From Devosia equisanguinis (GTDB lineage Bacteria > Pseudomonadota > Alphaproteobacteria > Rhizobiales > Devosiaceae), in contig NZ_UZWD01000007.1 in assembly GCF_900631955.1 (NCBI RefSeq), positions 1-55,023 of the forward strand: a stretch of 55,023 bases of DNA, written 5' to 3'. Numbering within the stretch: the first letter of the stretch is position 1; each line of letters begins with the position of its first letter. This document shows positions 27,088 to 36,346 of this stretch, piece after piece. The translations under genes and the position numbers were made by a program. Below the pieces are notes generated by a model, which was not told the DNA's origin, searched no databases, and was given only the letters and a program-made list of their open reading frames with translations.

Positions 27088-28641
27088 TCAGGCCTGGCCG
27101 GCGAAGCGCAGCGCCATGAATGCGACGGCGGCAAAGGCGACAAAGCCCATGCCCAGCGTGGCAAGGATGGCAAAGCGCATGAGCCTGTCCCGCGGCCGGC
27201 GCAAGGCCGCGCGGTGTTCAGCCAGGGCCAGCTCGGCCTGGGCGATCAGATTGGGAATGCGACCCGCTGCCTCGCCGGCGCGGCGCAGATGCTGCCCCAA
27301 ATCCTCGATGCGACCAAGCGGGCCCTCTTCGCGCCGCAGCCAATCGCCCACCACCGGCTCCGCCACGGTCCAGATATCGAGCTCTGGATCGAGCGTGCGC
27401 GCCACCCCTTCCACCAGCACCATGGATTTCTGCAACAGCACCAGTTCGGGCCGCGTCTGCATGTCGAAAAGGTCGGTAATGGTGAAGAGCTGGCCCAGCA
27501 CCTTGGCCATGGAGATATTGTCGGCGGTGCGGCCATGCAGCGGTTCGCCGATGGAGCGGATGGCCAGCGCAAAATCTTCGACCGACTGATGGGCGGGCAC
27601 ATAGCCGATATCGAAATGGCGCTGCGCCACCAGGCGATAGTCGCGGGTGATGAAGCCATAAAGAATATCGGCGAGGAAACGCCGTTCCGGCTTGGCGATA
27701 CGGCCCATAATGCCGAAATCGACGGCCACCACGTGGCCGGTGCGAGGATCGGCGAAGAGATTGCCCGGATGCATGTCGGCATGGAAGAAGCCGTCGCGGA
27801 TGGCATGGCGCAAAAAGCCCTGCAGCACCTTGGCGGCCAGCGCCTTGCGGTCGATCCCCGCCGCATCGATGGCGGCATGGTCGCGGATGGGAATGCCGTC
27901 CACCCAGGTGGTGGTGAGCACGTTCTGCGCCACCTGGTCCCACTGTACCGCCGGGATGACGAAGCCTTCATCATCCTTGATGTTTTCGGCCATTTCCGAG
28001 ATCGCCGCCGCCTCAAGGCGCAGATCGAGCTCGAGCCGCATGGAATGATCCAGCGTCTTGACCACTTCGGTGGGGCGCAGCCGCCGGCTGGCCGAGGAGA
28101 ACGTTTCGGCCAGCCGCGCCCCAGCATAAAGCGCCTGGGTATCGGCGTGGAAGCGCTCGGACACGCCGGGGCGCAGAATCTTGACGGCAACCACCTTGGG
28201 CGCCTCGCCGGGCTGGCGCAGCTTGGCCTTGTGCACCTGGGCGATGGAGGCGGCGGCGACGGGCGGGCTGATTTCGGTCAGCGCCGCGGCCTTCTCGCCC
28301 AGCGCTTCGCTCAGAATGGCTGGCACCAGTGCCGCGTCGAAGGGCGGCATGCGGTCCTGCAGGCCCGAAAGGTCCGCCGCCGCCTGGGCGCCGACAATAT
28401 CGGGGCGGGTGGCCAGCGTCTGGCCGAACTTGACGAAACTCGGGCCCAGCCGGTGCAGGGCAGTATTGAGCCGCTCGACGCTACCGGTCTTGCGCACGGC
28501 GGGCCGTTCGACCAGCCGCGCCATGCGAACGCCCAGCTTCATCATCGGCGGCAGCGAGGCGACGGGAAGGATCGAAAAGGCGCCTTCGCGCGCCAGTACC
28601 CAACCAGCATGGATCAGGCGGAAAGTGGAACCCAGACCCAT
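27088..28641 (-). CDS. ubiB: Ubiquinone biosynthesis protein UbiB
   Basis: Atypical ADR1/ABC1-family kinase-like ATPase needed for ubiquinone synthesis (517 residues). The family's alanine-rich loop AAASIAQVHKA, VDGIPI, the catalytic-loop HADMHPGNLF and the DFG motif in AVDFGIMG are present, and two hydrophobic segments at the C-terminus anchor it in the inner membrane. It follows ubiE by three bases. Confidence 0.95.
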   Translation of the reverse strand: MGLGSTFRLIHAGWVLAREGAFSILPVASLPPMMKLGVRMARLVERPAVRKTGSVERLNTALHRLGPSFVKFGQTLATRPDIVGAQAAADLSGLQDRMPPFDAALVPAILSEALGEKAAALTEISPPVAAASIAQVHKAKLRQPGEAPKVVAVKILRPGVSERFHADTQALYAGARLAETFSSASRRLRPTEVVKTLDHSMRLELDLRLEAAAISEMAENIKDDEGFVIPAVQWDQVAQNVLTTTWVDGIPIRDHAAIDAAGIDRKALAAKVLQGFLRHAIRDGFFHADMHPGNLFADPRTGHVVAVDFGIMGRIAKPERRFLADILYGFITRDYRLVAQRHFDIGYVPAHQSVEDFALAIRSIGEPLHGRTADNISMAKVLGQLFTITDLFDMQTRPELVLLQKSMVLVEGVARTLDPELDIWTVAEPVVGDWLRREEGPLGRIEDLGQHLRRAGEAAGRIPNLIAQAELALAEHRAALRRPRDRLMRFAILATLGMGFVAFAAVAFMALRFAGQA

Positions 28642-28644
28642 GGG

Positions 28645-29409
28645 CTAAATCTTCCAACCCGAAAACAGCGTGGCGATATTGCCGGTATAGCTGGTGTGCT
28701 TGACCCGCTTTAACCCGGCCTTGGCCAGCATGGAGCCGAACAGCGCCGGATCGGGGAACTTGCGGATGGATTCGATGAAATATTGATAGGGCTGGGCATC
28801 GCCCGTCACCACCCGCCCCAGAGGCGGAATGACCCGGTCGGAATAGAGCTTGTAGAAGGCCTCGAGGCCCGGCACGTCCACCTGCGAGAATTCAAGCACC
28901 AGGATGCGCCCCCCGCGCTTGAGCACGCGATGCGCCTCGTCCAGCGCCTTCTGGATGCGCGGCACATTGCGGATGCCGAAGGCGATCGTATAGGCGTCGA
29001 AGCTATTGCTCTCCAAGGGCAGCTCCTCGGCATTGGCCTCGAGAAAGCTGACCTGGCCGGGATAGCGCCAGCTCCGGGCGCGCTCGGCGCCGACGCGCAG
29101 CATGTCGGCATTGATGTCGGCAACAACCACTTCCGCATAGCCCATCGAGGCATTGACGATGCGCTCGCCGATATCGCCGGTGCCACCGGCCATGTCGAGC
29201 ACCCGATAGGGCCGTGTGCCGGCGCGCGGCGGGGCCAGCTCGGACACCATGGCGTCCTTCCACAGCCGGTGCACGCCCCCGCTCATCAGGTCGTTCATCA
29301 GGTCGTAGCGGTCGGCCACGTCGTGGAACACCTTGTTGACCAGGCCCTGCTTGTCTTCGAGAGCGACGGTCTGCTCGCCGAAATGGGTGGTGTCTTGGGA
29401 CTGGGTCAT
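28645..29409 (-). CDS. ubiE: Ubiquinone/menaquinone C-methyltransferase
   Basis: SAM-dependent C-methyltransferase of the quinone ring (254 residues). SAM motif I is [12 protein letters not shown] (residues 70-81); the UbiE signatures [17 protein letters not shown] and LEFSQVD...[13 protein letters not shown] are clear. The start at [11 protein letters not shown] is preferred to one 25 codons earlier that runs into the palindrome at 29454-29469. Divergent from mutM. Confidence 0.95.
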   Translation of the reverse strand: MTQSQDTTHFGEQTVALEDKQGLVNKVFHDVADRYDLMNDLMSGGVHRLWKDAMVSELAPPRAGTRPYRVLDMAGGTGDIGERIVNASMGYAEVVVADINADMLRVGAERARSWRYPGQVSFLEANAEELPLESNSFDAYTIAFGIRNVPRIQKALDEAHRVLKRGGRILVLEFSQVDVPGLEAFYKLYSDRVIPPLGRVVTGDAQPYQYFIESIRKFPDPALFGSMLAKAGLKRVKHTSYTGNIATLFSGWKI

Positions 29410-29453
29410 GGCAAGGACCTCGATGCGGTCTGTATGGAATGGTGTCGATACGG

Positions 29454-29469
29454 TGTATTGACCAATACA
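29454..29469. promoter_or_regulatory. Palindrome between ubiE and mutM
   Basis: TGTATTG-AC-CAATACA is a perfect inverted repeat with 7-bp arms midway in the 115-bp gap between the divergent ubiE and mutM. It could be an operator; no regulator is identified. Confidence 0.35.
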
Positions 29470-29524
29470 TAAGCCCTCGCCCATTGCCTATGCGCAAAGG
29501 CGCGCAGGGTGAAGGAGTTTTGTC

Positions 29525-30409
29525 ATGCCAGAATTGCCCGAGGTCGAAACTGTCCGGCGCGGCTTGGAACCCTGGCTGACCGGCGCCACCATTCAAAGCG
29601 TCACCCTCAACCGCAAGGATTTGCGCTTTCCCTTTCCGGACGGGCTCAAGACTGCGCTGGAAGGCCAGCGCGTCGAAAAGGTGGGGCGACGCGCCAAATA
29701 TCTCCTGCTCGGCCTGTCGAATGGCAAGACCCTGCTCAGCCATCTGGGCATGACCGGCTCCTGGCGTTTTGCCGAGCACGGCATCGACAAGCCCCCGCGC
29801 TATTACGAGCCCGGCACCGAGCCCAAGCACGACCATATGATCTGGGCTCTGTCCCATCCCAGCCATGGGGCGAGCCACCTGATCTATGCCGATCCCCGCC
29901 GCTTCGGCTTCATCGACCTTTACGAGGATGTGAACGACAGTCCCTATCTCAAGGGGCTGGGGCCCGAGCCGCTGGGCAATGACTTCAGCGCCGAAGGCAT
30001 GGCCGAGGCGTTCCGGGGCAAGAAGGCGCCGATCAAGGCAGCGCTGCTCGACCAGCGCGTGGTCGCCGGGCTGGGCAATATCTATGTGGCCGAGGCGCTG
30101 CACCGGGCCCATATCCGTCCCGATATCGAGGCGCGCACCCTGGTGCGGGCCGATGGCAAGCCCAAGGCGGCCCTCGAAGACCTGGCCTTTGCGGTGCGCG
30201 AAGTGCTTGTCGCCGCCATCGAGGTGGGCGGCTCGACCATTCGCGACTTCCGCAGCGTCGAGGGCGCCGGCTACTTCCAGCACAATTTCGCCGTCTATGA
30301 CCGTGAGGGCGATCCCTGCCCCACCCCGCTCTGCACCGGCACCGTCAAGCGCATCGTGCAATCGGGCCGTTCCACCTTTTACTGCCCGGTCTGCCAGAAG
30401 GCACCCTGA
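29525..30409 (+). CDS. mutM: Formamidopyrimidine-DNA glycosylase
   Basis: Base-excision enzyme that removes 8-oxoguanine and formamidopyrimidines (294 residues). The N-terminal MPELPEVET carries the catalytic P2 and E3, and K58 lies in GRRAKYLL. The C-terminal zinc finger is C-x4-C...FYC-x2-C, a two-residue-longer first loop than E. coli. Its ATG is preceded by AAGGAG. Downstream lie a palindromic repeat and the rpsT promoter. Confidence 0.96.
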   Translation: MPELPEVETVRRGLEPWLTGATIQSVTLNRKDLRFPFPDGLKTALEGQRVEKVGRRAKYLLLGLSNGKTLLSHLGMTGSWRFAEHGIDKPPRYYEPGTEPKHDHMIWALSHPSHGASHLIYADPRRFGFIDLYEDVNDSPYLKGLGPEPLGNDFSAEGMAEAFRGKKAPIKAALLDQRVVAGLGNIYVAEALHRAHIRPDIEARTLVRADGKPKAALEDLAFAVREVLVAAIEVGGSTIRDFRSVEGAGYFQHNFAVYDREGDPCPTPLCTGTVKRIVQSGRSTFYCPVCQKAP

Positions 30410-30428
30410 GCCATCCTCCGCTTCGATC

Positions 30429-30510
30429 GTCACCCTCGGGCTTGACCCGAGGGCGTTACACTTGCGGCAACGGCGCTGAACAAAGGCCCCTCGGGTCAAG
30501 CCCGAGGGTG
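30429..30510. repeat. Palindromic intergenic repeat (family A, copy 1)
   Basis: Two arms, 30429-30453 and 30488-30510, are exact inverted copies of each other; each arm is itself a small palindrome with the core CCTCGGGCTTGACCCGAGG. The spacer is 34 bases. Related copies lie at 45472-45554 and 52354-52449. Confidence 0.85.
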
Positions 30511-30567
30511 GCGCGCGATGGGGACGGCGGGTCGGAGCGCTAACCACAAGGCCGATCCCGAATCCAG

Positions 30568-30596
30568 TTGACGCCTCCCCGCCTATCCCCTATAGA
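30568..30596 (+). promoter_or_regulatory. Candidate rpsT promoter
   Basis: TTGACG (30568-30573) and TATAGA (30591-30596) are separated by exactly 17 bases. The predicted leader of about 95 bases leaves room for the S20 autoregulation known in E. coli. This is one of the best sigma-70-type matches seen in the window. Confidence 0.65.
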
Positions 30597-30698
30597 CCCC
30601 GCAACTTGGCGGCTGTCGTTTGCCGCCGATTTCATTTCATCCCGGACGCCTGTCTCCCAGATGGGGCAATCGTTCGGCTGGACGCTAAGAGGACCGAA

Positions 30699-30962
30699 AT
30701 GGCCAATACGCCGTCAGCAAAGAAGGCGACCCGCAAGATCGCTGCCCGCACCGCGATCAACAAGTCGCGCCGTAGCCGCGTGCGCACCTTTATCCGCAAG
30801 GTCGAGGAAGCGATCACCTCCGGCGATCACGCCGCTGCTTTCGCTGCGCTCAAGGCTGCCGAGCCGGAGATCCACCGCGCAGCCGGCAAGGGCATTGTCC
30901 ATACCAACCTTGCTTCCCGCAAGGTCAGCCGTCTCAATAGCCGCGTCAAGGCGCTGGCCTGA
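30699..30962 (+). CDS. rpsT: 30S ribosomal protein S20
   Basis: Small basic ribosomal protein binding 16S rRNA (87 residues), with the family's [19 protein letters not shown] start and [23 protein letters not shown] end. AAGAGGA lies nine bases before the ATG. It has its own promoter and a strong terminator, and precedes dnaA by a long non-coding gap, an arrangement common in Hyphomicrobiales. Confidence 0.98.
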   Translation: MANTPSAKKATRKIAARTAINKSRRSRVRTFIRKVEEAITSGDHAAAFAALKAAEPEIHRAAGKGIVHTNLASRKVSRLNSRVKALA

Positions 30963-31007
30963 TCGGCAGGGGTCGCGGCGCCCACAAGAGGCTGACGCGA
31001 CGACACT

Positions 31008-31036
31008 AAAATGGGCTCCGAAAGGGGCCCATTTTT
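31008..31036 (+). terminator. Rho-independent terminator of rpsT
   Basis: AAAATGGGCTCC (31008-31019), a GAAA tetraloop, and GGGGCCCATTTT (31024-31035) form a 12-bp stem with one G-U pair, ending in a T run. It starts 46 bases after the rpsT stop. Confidence 0.9.
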
Positions 31037-31130
31037 ATTGCCCGTCTTCGGGCAAGGTTTTTCGCCATCATAACGTCACATGTCGGTTCGATGACGTAGG
31101 GTCCGGGCCTGATACATGGCGTCGCGCCAA

Positions 31131-31354
31131 GATTTTTTCTTTTTTAATCAAAGGATTAACCATTGGTGGGCCAGTTGTGCCCCCGCCATGTGGCGATAGA
31201 GAATCTGCGGGATCGAAATATTTTTTTCACCATGCCCGCAGCCGCTAAGTGTTGGAATCTGCGTTGAGTCACAGGCTCTTGTGGAAGGTGGGTTTAAAGG
31301 GGGTTGCACCTCAGAATTGGTGGTCCGGGAGTCAAGCCCCTATTTCATCGATTC
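31131..31354. promoter_or_regulatory. Candidate cell-cycle control region: CtrA site and GANTC cluster
   Basis: TTAACCAT at 31156-31163 matches the alphaproteobacterial CtrA 8-mer and is also the second half of a near TTAA-N7-TTAA site (spacing 8 here). GANTC, the CcrM methylation site, occurs at 31201, 31255, 31266, 31329 and 31350. Chance would give about one GANTC per 256 bp. A role in controlling dnaA or replication is inferred. Confidence 0.55.
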
Positions 31355-31771
31355 ACGTGTTGCGGGTCCAAAATCCACCCTCTAATGTACTTCTGCCGGC
31401 ACGGAAAACGGCCCCGAAAAATGGGGTGGAACCGGGCGGTGAGTTTCTTAGGACGCTCATGGTTTGGGGCAAATTTTCGGCATTCAGTCGGATGGAGTTC
31501 TGCCAGTTATGATTGTTTTGGCTGCATTTTTTGCTGCCAGTCCAGTCGGGGCTGGCCACGTGCGGTAGACCGCCGACCAGGTCTGGTCGGGTTCATCGAA
31601 CAGGTCATTTCTGAAAACGGCGGCCAACCGCCGAATGAATAGTCACGCCCGTTTTTTGCGGGCGCAATGGCGAAGCTATGCCTGGGGTCCAGTCCTGGGC
31701 GGACAACGATAATAGACAGCCGGCGGTTATGCGGACCGCGCGGCGCGATGCAGACAATGGGGCATGACATA

Positions 31772-33331
31772 ATGACGCGACAGGCGATTGCGGGACGGGA
31801 CGACTGGGCTTCGGCCGATCCTTCCTCCCTCCAACTCACCAGCAAAGGTGGCACTCCTGTCATGGCAAGTCCCGATAGTTCTCTCGAAGCGCAGCGCGAA
31901 CTGTGGAAGCGTGTTCGTGCCCGCCTCAAGACCGCTGTCGGCGAGGACGTATTTGCCTCCTGGTTTGCGCGGCTGGAGCTTGAAGAGCTGGTCGATGACA
32001 TGGTGCATCTGTCCGCCCCCACGCGCTTCCTCTGTTCCTGGGTCCAGTCCAATTATGCCGACCGCATCGTCGAGGCCTTCCGCCACGATGTGCCCGAGGC
32101 CGCCCGTCTGCAGGTGACCCTGCGCGTCAACGGCCAGGCCCGCCCGCGCCTTGCCCCCGCCGCGGAAGCGGCGAGCGAGACGTCCGCGCCCACCGAAATC
32201 GCTGCCACACCCGCTGCAGCCTCCCCCGCCAGCAGCGCGATGGTTCAGGCCGCGCCGCGCCTCGTGCGGGACAGCGCCAAGGCCGGCGATGCACTCTCGG
32301 GCAGCGCCATCGACCCGCGCATGACCTTTGACAGCTTCGTTGCCGGCTCCGCCAATGAAATGGCCTTCGGCGTCGCCAAGCAGATTGCCAGCGCCGCCAT
32401 CAACAATGCGGTGACCTTCAATCCGGTCTACATGCATTCCACCGTCGGCCTGGGCAAATCGCACCTGCTCAACGCCATCGCCCATGCCGTCGCCGAAGCC
32501 GATCCGACCAAGAACATCGTCTATCTGACGGCCGACCACTTCATGTACCATTTCATCACCGCCGTGCAGCGCCAGTCCGCGCTCGGCTTCAAGGAATGGC
32601 TCCGTCGCGTCGACCTTTTGCTGATCGACGACATGCAATTCCTCCAGGGCAAGTCCGCCACCGAATTCGGCCATACGCTGGGCACCCTGCTGACCGGCGC
32701 CAAGCAGGTGGTGGTTGCCGCCGATGCGCCGCCCCGCGATCTCGAAATGCTCGATGAACGCGTGCGGTCGCGTCTTTCGGGTGGTCTGGTCGTGCCGATC
32801 TCGACCTTCGACATCGATCTGCGCCGCGCCATCGTGCAGCGCCGCTCCGAACAGGCCACTGCCCGCTTCGGCATGCATTTCCCGCCGGCTGTGCTCGACT
32901 ATGTCGCCCGTGCGGTGGTCAGCCATGGCCGCGACCTCGATGGCGCCGTCAATCGGCTGGTGGCCGCCAATCAGCTGACCGGTGAACTCATCACCGTGCC
33001 GCTGGCCGAAAAGACCCTTGCCGACCTGATCCGGGCCCGCGACGCCAAGCGCGTGCGCATCGAGGACATCCTCAAGATCGTTTCGCGCCACTACAAGGTG
33101 CCGCGCAACGAGCTGCTCTCGGCCCGCCGCAGCCGCGACGTGGTGCGTCCCCGCCAGATCGCCATGTATCTGGCCAAGGCGCTGACCAGCCGCTCCCTGC
33201 CCGAAATCGGCCGGCGCTTCGGCGGCCGCGACCACACCACCGTGCTGCACTCGGTGCGCAAGGTCGAACAGATGATCAAGGACGATCTCGAACTCGGCCA
33301 GGAAATCGAACTCTTCACGCGCATGCGGTAA
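31772..33331 (+). CDS. dnaA: Chromosomal replication initiator DnaA
   Basis: AAA+ initiator that melts the origin. With this start it has 519 residues: N-terminal DnaB-contact domain ([22 protein letters not shown]), an Ala/Pro-rich linker, Walker A TVGLGKSH (near 223-231; the usual first Gly is Ser), Walker [10 protein letters not shown], and the C-terminal DNA-binding signature [15 protein letters not shown]. The start is uncertain: ATG 31772 has GGGG nine bases upstream; ATG 31862 (489 residues) is closer to the usual length but its AAGG is 13 bases away. Confidence 0.94.
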   Translation: MTRQAIAGRDDWASADPSSLQLTSKGGTPVMASPDSSLEAQRELWKRVRARLKTAVGEDVFASWFARLELEELVDDMVHLSAPTRFLCSWVQSNYADRIVEAFRHDVPEAARLQVTLRVNGQARPRLAPAAEAASETSAPTEIAATPAAASPASSAMVQAAPRLVRDSAKAGDALSGSAIDPRMTFDSFVAGSANEMAFGVAKQIASAAINNAVTFNPVYMHSTVGLGKSHLLNAIAHAVAEADPTKNIVYLTADHFMYHFITAVQRQSALGFKEWLRRVDLLLIDDMQFLQGKSATEFGHTLGTLLTGAKQVVVAADAPPRDLEMLDERVRSRLSGGLVVPISTFDIDLRRAIVQRRSEQATARFGMHFPPAVLDYVARAVVSHGRDLDGAVNRLVAANQLTGELITVPLAEKTLADLIRARDAKRVRIEDILKIVSRHYKVPRNELLSARRSRDVVRPRQIAMYLAKALTSRSLPEIGRRFGGRDHTTVLHSVRKVEQMIKDDLELGQEIELFTRMR

Positions 33332-33336
33332 AAATC

Positions 33337-33375
33337 GGCCGCGGCGGCCCTAAAAGCGGCCCGCGGGACCTTTTT
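33337..33375 (+). terminator. Possible dnaA terminator
   Basis: GC-rich inverted repeats (GGCCGC/GCGGCC, CCGCGG twice) are followed by TTTTT at 33371-33375. Pairing is imperfect and several foldings compete. Confidence 0.4.
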
Positions 33376-33446
33376 GCGCTGACTGCGCCCGGAGAGCTGC
33401 GCTCGAAGGGCTGACTGGCAGTGTCAGCTCCCTCCCATCCCCAAGC

Positions 33447-33498
33447 GCGACACAACTCCTCCCCCCTCCTTCAGGGGGAGGCCGGGTGGGGGTGTCGC
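33447..33498. repeat. Palindromic intergenic repeat (family C)
   Basis: The inverted ends GCGACAC (33447-33453) and GTGTCGC (33492-33498) enclose a CTCCCCC/GGGGGAG hairpin and the tail GGCCGGGTGGGGGTG. Similar sequence lies at 39131-39249 and at the right end of the window. Confidence 0.65.
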
Positions 33499-33631
33499 CA
33501 CGCCCGCCCCCGATGCGATAGCCCCAGCACCACCATGGGATAGTTTGGTGCAAAGCCTGGCGCCCCGGTTGGCATAGCCGGGGGAATTGCCTAAGGTCTG
33601 GGCTTTGGATGAGCCCCTGACCGACCCGACC

Positions 33632-36346
33632 ATGGACCAGACCCCATTCGAGGCCGAGACTGGCCCGGCTGCTGCCGCCCTCACGCCGATGATGGCGCAA
33701 TATTTCGAGATCAAGGCGGTCAATCCGGGCTATCTGCTGTTCTACCGCATGGGCGATTTCTACGAGCTGTTCTTCGAGGACGCCGAAATCGCCTCGGCGG
33801 CTTTGGGCATCGTGCTGACCAAGCGCGGCAAGCATCTGGGCGAAGATATCGGCATGTGCGGCGTGCCCATCCATGCCGCCAATGACTATCTCAACAAGCT
33901 GATCCGGCTGGGCCATCGCGTCGCCATCTGCGAGCAGATGGAAGACCCGGCCGAAGCCAAGAAGCGCGGGTCCAAGTCGGTGGTGCGGCGCGATGTGGTG
34001 CGGCTGGTCACCCCCGGCACGCTGACCGAGGACGACCATCTCGACGCCCGCTCGGCCAATTATCTCGCCGCCCTCGCCATGGTGCGCCATGGCGACACCG
34101 ATTATGCCCTGGCCTGGGCCGATATCTCGACCGGCGAAACCTTTGTCGCGGACCTCGCGGCCGAGGCGCTGGCCGACGAAATGGCCCGCATCGCGCCGGC
34201 CGAATTGATCCTCACCGATGCGACCCGGCAGGCCCTAAGCGAGCGGCACCTGTTTGCCCCCGCCTGGGCCGGAATTGCCTCCACCATCGGCGCGGAACTG
34301 GCCGATAGCGAGCTGGCGCTGCCGCTGTTGCGGCGCAGTTTTCCGGCCGAGCGTTTCGATCCCACCATTTTGTCGCGTGCTGCTCGCGCCGCCCTTGGGG
34401 CCCTGGTGGGATATGTGGGGGAAAGCCAGAAGGGGCGCCACGCGCCGCTGCGACCGCCAGTTCTGGATGCCTCGGACAAGGTGATGGCCATCGACGCGGC
34501 CACCCGGCAGAGCCTTGAAATTCTCCAGACCCAGCGCGGCCAGGCCAAGGGCTCGCTGCGCCAGTCCATCGACCTCACCGTCACCGCGCCCGGCGCGCGA
34601 CTCCTGGCCACGCGGCTCGCCGCGCCGCTGCGCGATGCCGATGCCATCAATAATAGGCTCGATGCAGTGAGCCGGCTGGTCGAGGATACGCTGTTGCGGG
34701 CGCGGCTGCGCCAGGACCTCAAAGCTGCCCCCGATCTCTCCCGCGCCCTGTCGCGCCTCGCGCTCGAACGCGGCGGCCCGCGTGACCTCGCCGCCATCGG
34801 GAAGGCCATCGGTGCGGCGCTCAATCTCGCCCAGCACCTTGCCGCGCAACCCGATCTCTCGCCCATCCTGTCGCGCCTTGCCACCACGCTGGGCGCCGCT
34901 CCGCGCGATCTTTCCGCAGAACTGGCCGCCGCCCTCGATGACGAGCTGCCCTTGTTGAGCCGCGACGGCGGTTTCGTGCGCGGGGGTTTCGACCACAAGC
35001 TCGATGAAGAGAGGGCGCTGGGCAGCCAGACACGGGCCGTCGTCGCCGCCCTCCAGGCCCGGCTAATGGACGAAACCGATGTCCGCTCGCTCAAGATCAA
35101 GCATAATGGGGTGCTGGGCTATTTCGTCGAGGTGCCGGCCAATCATGGCACCCGCCTGCTCGAGGCACCGCACCGGGAAACCTTCATCCACCGCCAGACC
35201 CTTGCCAATGTCATGCGGTTCACCACCACCGAACTGGCCGAGCTCGAAGGCCGCATCGCCAAGGCGCAGGGCGCCGCACTCGAGATCGAGCTCGCCATTT
35301 TCGCGCGGCTGCGCGAGGCGGTGCTGGCCGATACCGCGCACTTGCAGGGCCTGGCCGACGCCCTTGCCGAGCTCGACGTCACCGCTGCTCTCGCCGAAGT
35401 GTCCGCCCTGCGCGGCTATTGCCGGCCACAGGTCGATGCCAGCCTTGCTTTCGCCATTTCGGGCGGGCGTCATCCGGTGGTGGAATTGATGGTCAAGGCC
35501 GAAGGCCAGAGCTTTGTCGCCAATGACGCCGATCTTTCGGGCAGCGAGGAGATCGGCGGCGGCGGGCTGTGGCTGGTCACCGGTCCGAATATGGGTGGTA
35601 AATCCACCTTCCTGCGCCAGAACGCGCTGATCGCCATCCTGGCGCAGATGGGCTGCTATGTGCCCGCCGACAGCGCCCATATCGGCGTCGTTGATCGCCT
35701 GTTTTCGCGCGTCGGGGCCAGCGACGACATCGCCCATGGCCGCTCCACCTTCATGGTCGAAATGGTCGAGACCGCGGCCATCCTCAATCGCGCCACTCGG
35801 CAGTCGCTGGTAGTGCTGGACGAAATCGGCCGCGGCACCGCCACTTTTGACGGCCTCTCCATCGCCTGGGCCACCGTCGAGGCGCTGCATGAAAGCACCG
35901 GCTGCCGGGCGCTGTTCGCCACCCATTTCCATGAGCTGACCAGTCTGGCCAAGACGCTGGGCCGGGTCGCCAATGTCACCATGAAGGTGCGCGAATGGGA
36001 GGGCGAGGTGGTGTTCCTGCATGAAGTGGGGCCCGGCGCCGCCGACCGCTCCTATGGCATCCAGGTGGCGCGGCTCGCCGGCCTGCCCGATCCGGTGCTG
36101 GCCCGGGCCCGACAGGTGCTCGACATTCTCGAACAGCGCTCGGCCGGCACGGCGTCTTCCAAGCAGAAGGCCAGCGTGCTAGACGATTTGCCGCTCTTTG
36201 CACATCAGCCAGCCCCGGCTCCAAAGGGCAAGGATCCTGTTCACGAAGCGCTCGATACCGTCCGCCCCGACGAATTGACGCCGCGGCAAGCCATTGAAGC
36301 GCTCTACGAGTTGAAGAAAATCCGCGATGACGCTCGCCGAAACTGA
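33632..36346 (+). CDS. mutS: DNA mismatch repair protein MutS
   Basis: Mismatch-recognition ATPase (904 residues from the first ATG). The mismatch-reading Phe-x-Glu is in [14 protein letters not shown], Walker A is [10 protein letters not shown] (near 650-659), Walker B is VLDEIGRGT, and the C-terminal part ends in an [10 protein letters not shown] dimerisation-type helix. The start is uncertain: an in-frame TTG at 33587 would add 15 residues, and no ATG candidate has a good ribosome site. The 3' end overlaps glnD by 20 bases. Confidence 0.96.
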   Translation: MDQTPFEAETGPAAAALTPMMAQYFEIKAVNPGYLLFYRMGDFYELFFEDAEIASAALGIVLTKRGKHLGEDIGMCGVPIHAANDYLNKLIRLGHRVAICEQMEDPAEAKKRGSKSVVRRDVVRLVTPGTLTEDDHLDARSANYLAALAMVRHGDTDYALAWADISTGETFVADLAAEALADEMARIAPAELILTDATRQALSERHLFAPAWAGIASTIGAELADSELALPLLRRSFPAERFDPTILSRAARAALGALVGYVGESQKGRHAPLRPPVLDASDKVMAIDAATRQSLEILQTQRGQAKGSLRQSIDLTVTAPGARLLATRLAAPLRDADAINNRLDAVSRLVEDTLLRARLRQDLKAAPDLSRALSRLALERGGPRDLAAIGKAIGAALNLAQHLAAQPDLSPILSRLATTLGAAPRDLSAELAAALDDELPLLSRDGGFVRGGFDHKLDEERALGSQTRAVVAALQARLMDETDVRSLKIKHNGVLGYFVEVPANHGTRLLEAPHRETFIHRQTLANVMRFTTTELAELEGRIAKAQGAALEIELAIFARLREAVLADTAHLQGLADALAELDVTAALAEVSALRGYCRPQVDASLAFAISGGRHPVVELMVKAEGQSFVANDADLSGSEEIGGGGLWLVTGPNMGGKSTFLRQNALIAILAQMGCYVPADSAHIGVVDRLFSRVGASDDIAHGRSTFMVEMVETAAILNRATRQSLVVLDEIGRGTATFDGLSIAWATVEALHESTGCRALFATHFHELTSLAKTLGRVANVTMKVREWEGEVVFLHEVGPGAADRSYGIQVARLAGLPDPVLARARQVLDILEQRSAGTASSKQKASVLDDLPLFAHQPAPAPKGKDPVHEALDTVRPDELTPRQAIEALYELKKIRDDARRN

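Larger units (their letters stand above)
30963..31771. other. Long non-coding region between rpsT and dnaA
   Basis: About 0.8 kb without a convincing gene. It holds the rpsT terminator, an AT-rich stretch (31131-31164), a CtrA-type 8-mer, five GANTC sites (31201-31354) and further T-rich tracts (31217-31228). I find no good match to the DnaA box TTATCCACA; TGTGGAAGG and AAATCCACC are only partial. It should contain the dnaA promoter and may be an origin. Confidence 0.6.
33332..33631. other. Intergenic region between dnaA and mutS
   Basis: Three hundred bases with no gene that I can support. It holds a possible dnaA terminator (33337-33375) and a family C palindromic repeat (33447-33498). The mutS promoter must lie in the rest, but I see no clear match. 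Confidence 0.6.

Noticed and set aside
30963..31771. DnaA boxes marking oriC before dnaA
   Set aside because: Only partial matches (TGTGGAAGG, AAATCCACC) were found. The origin idea is therefore listed as inference and not as a feature.
33587..33631. TTG start adding 15 residues to MutS
   Set aside because: The G-rich stretch before it is only two bases from the TTG, too close for a ribosome site, and the added residues do not look like MutS. Kept only as an alternative.
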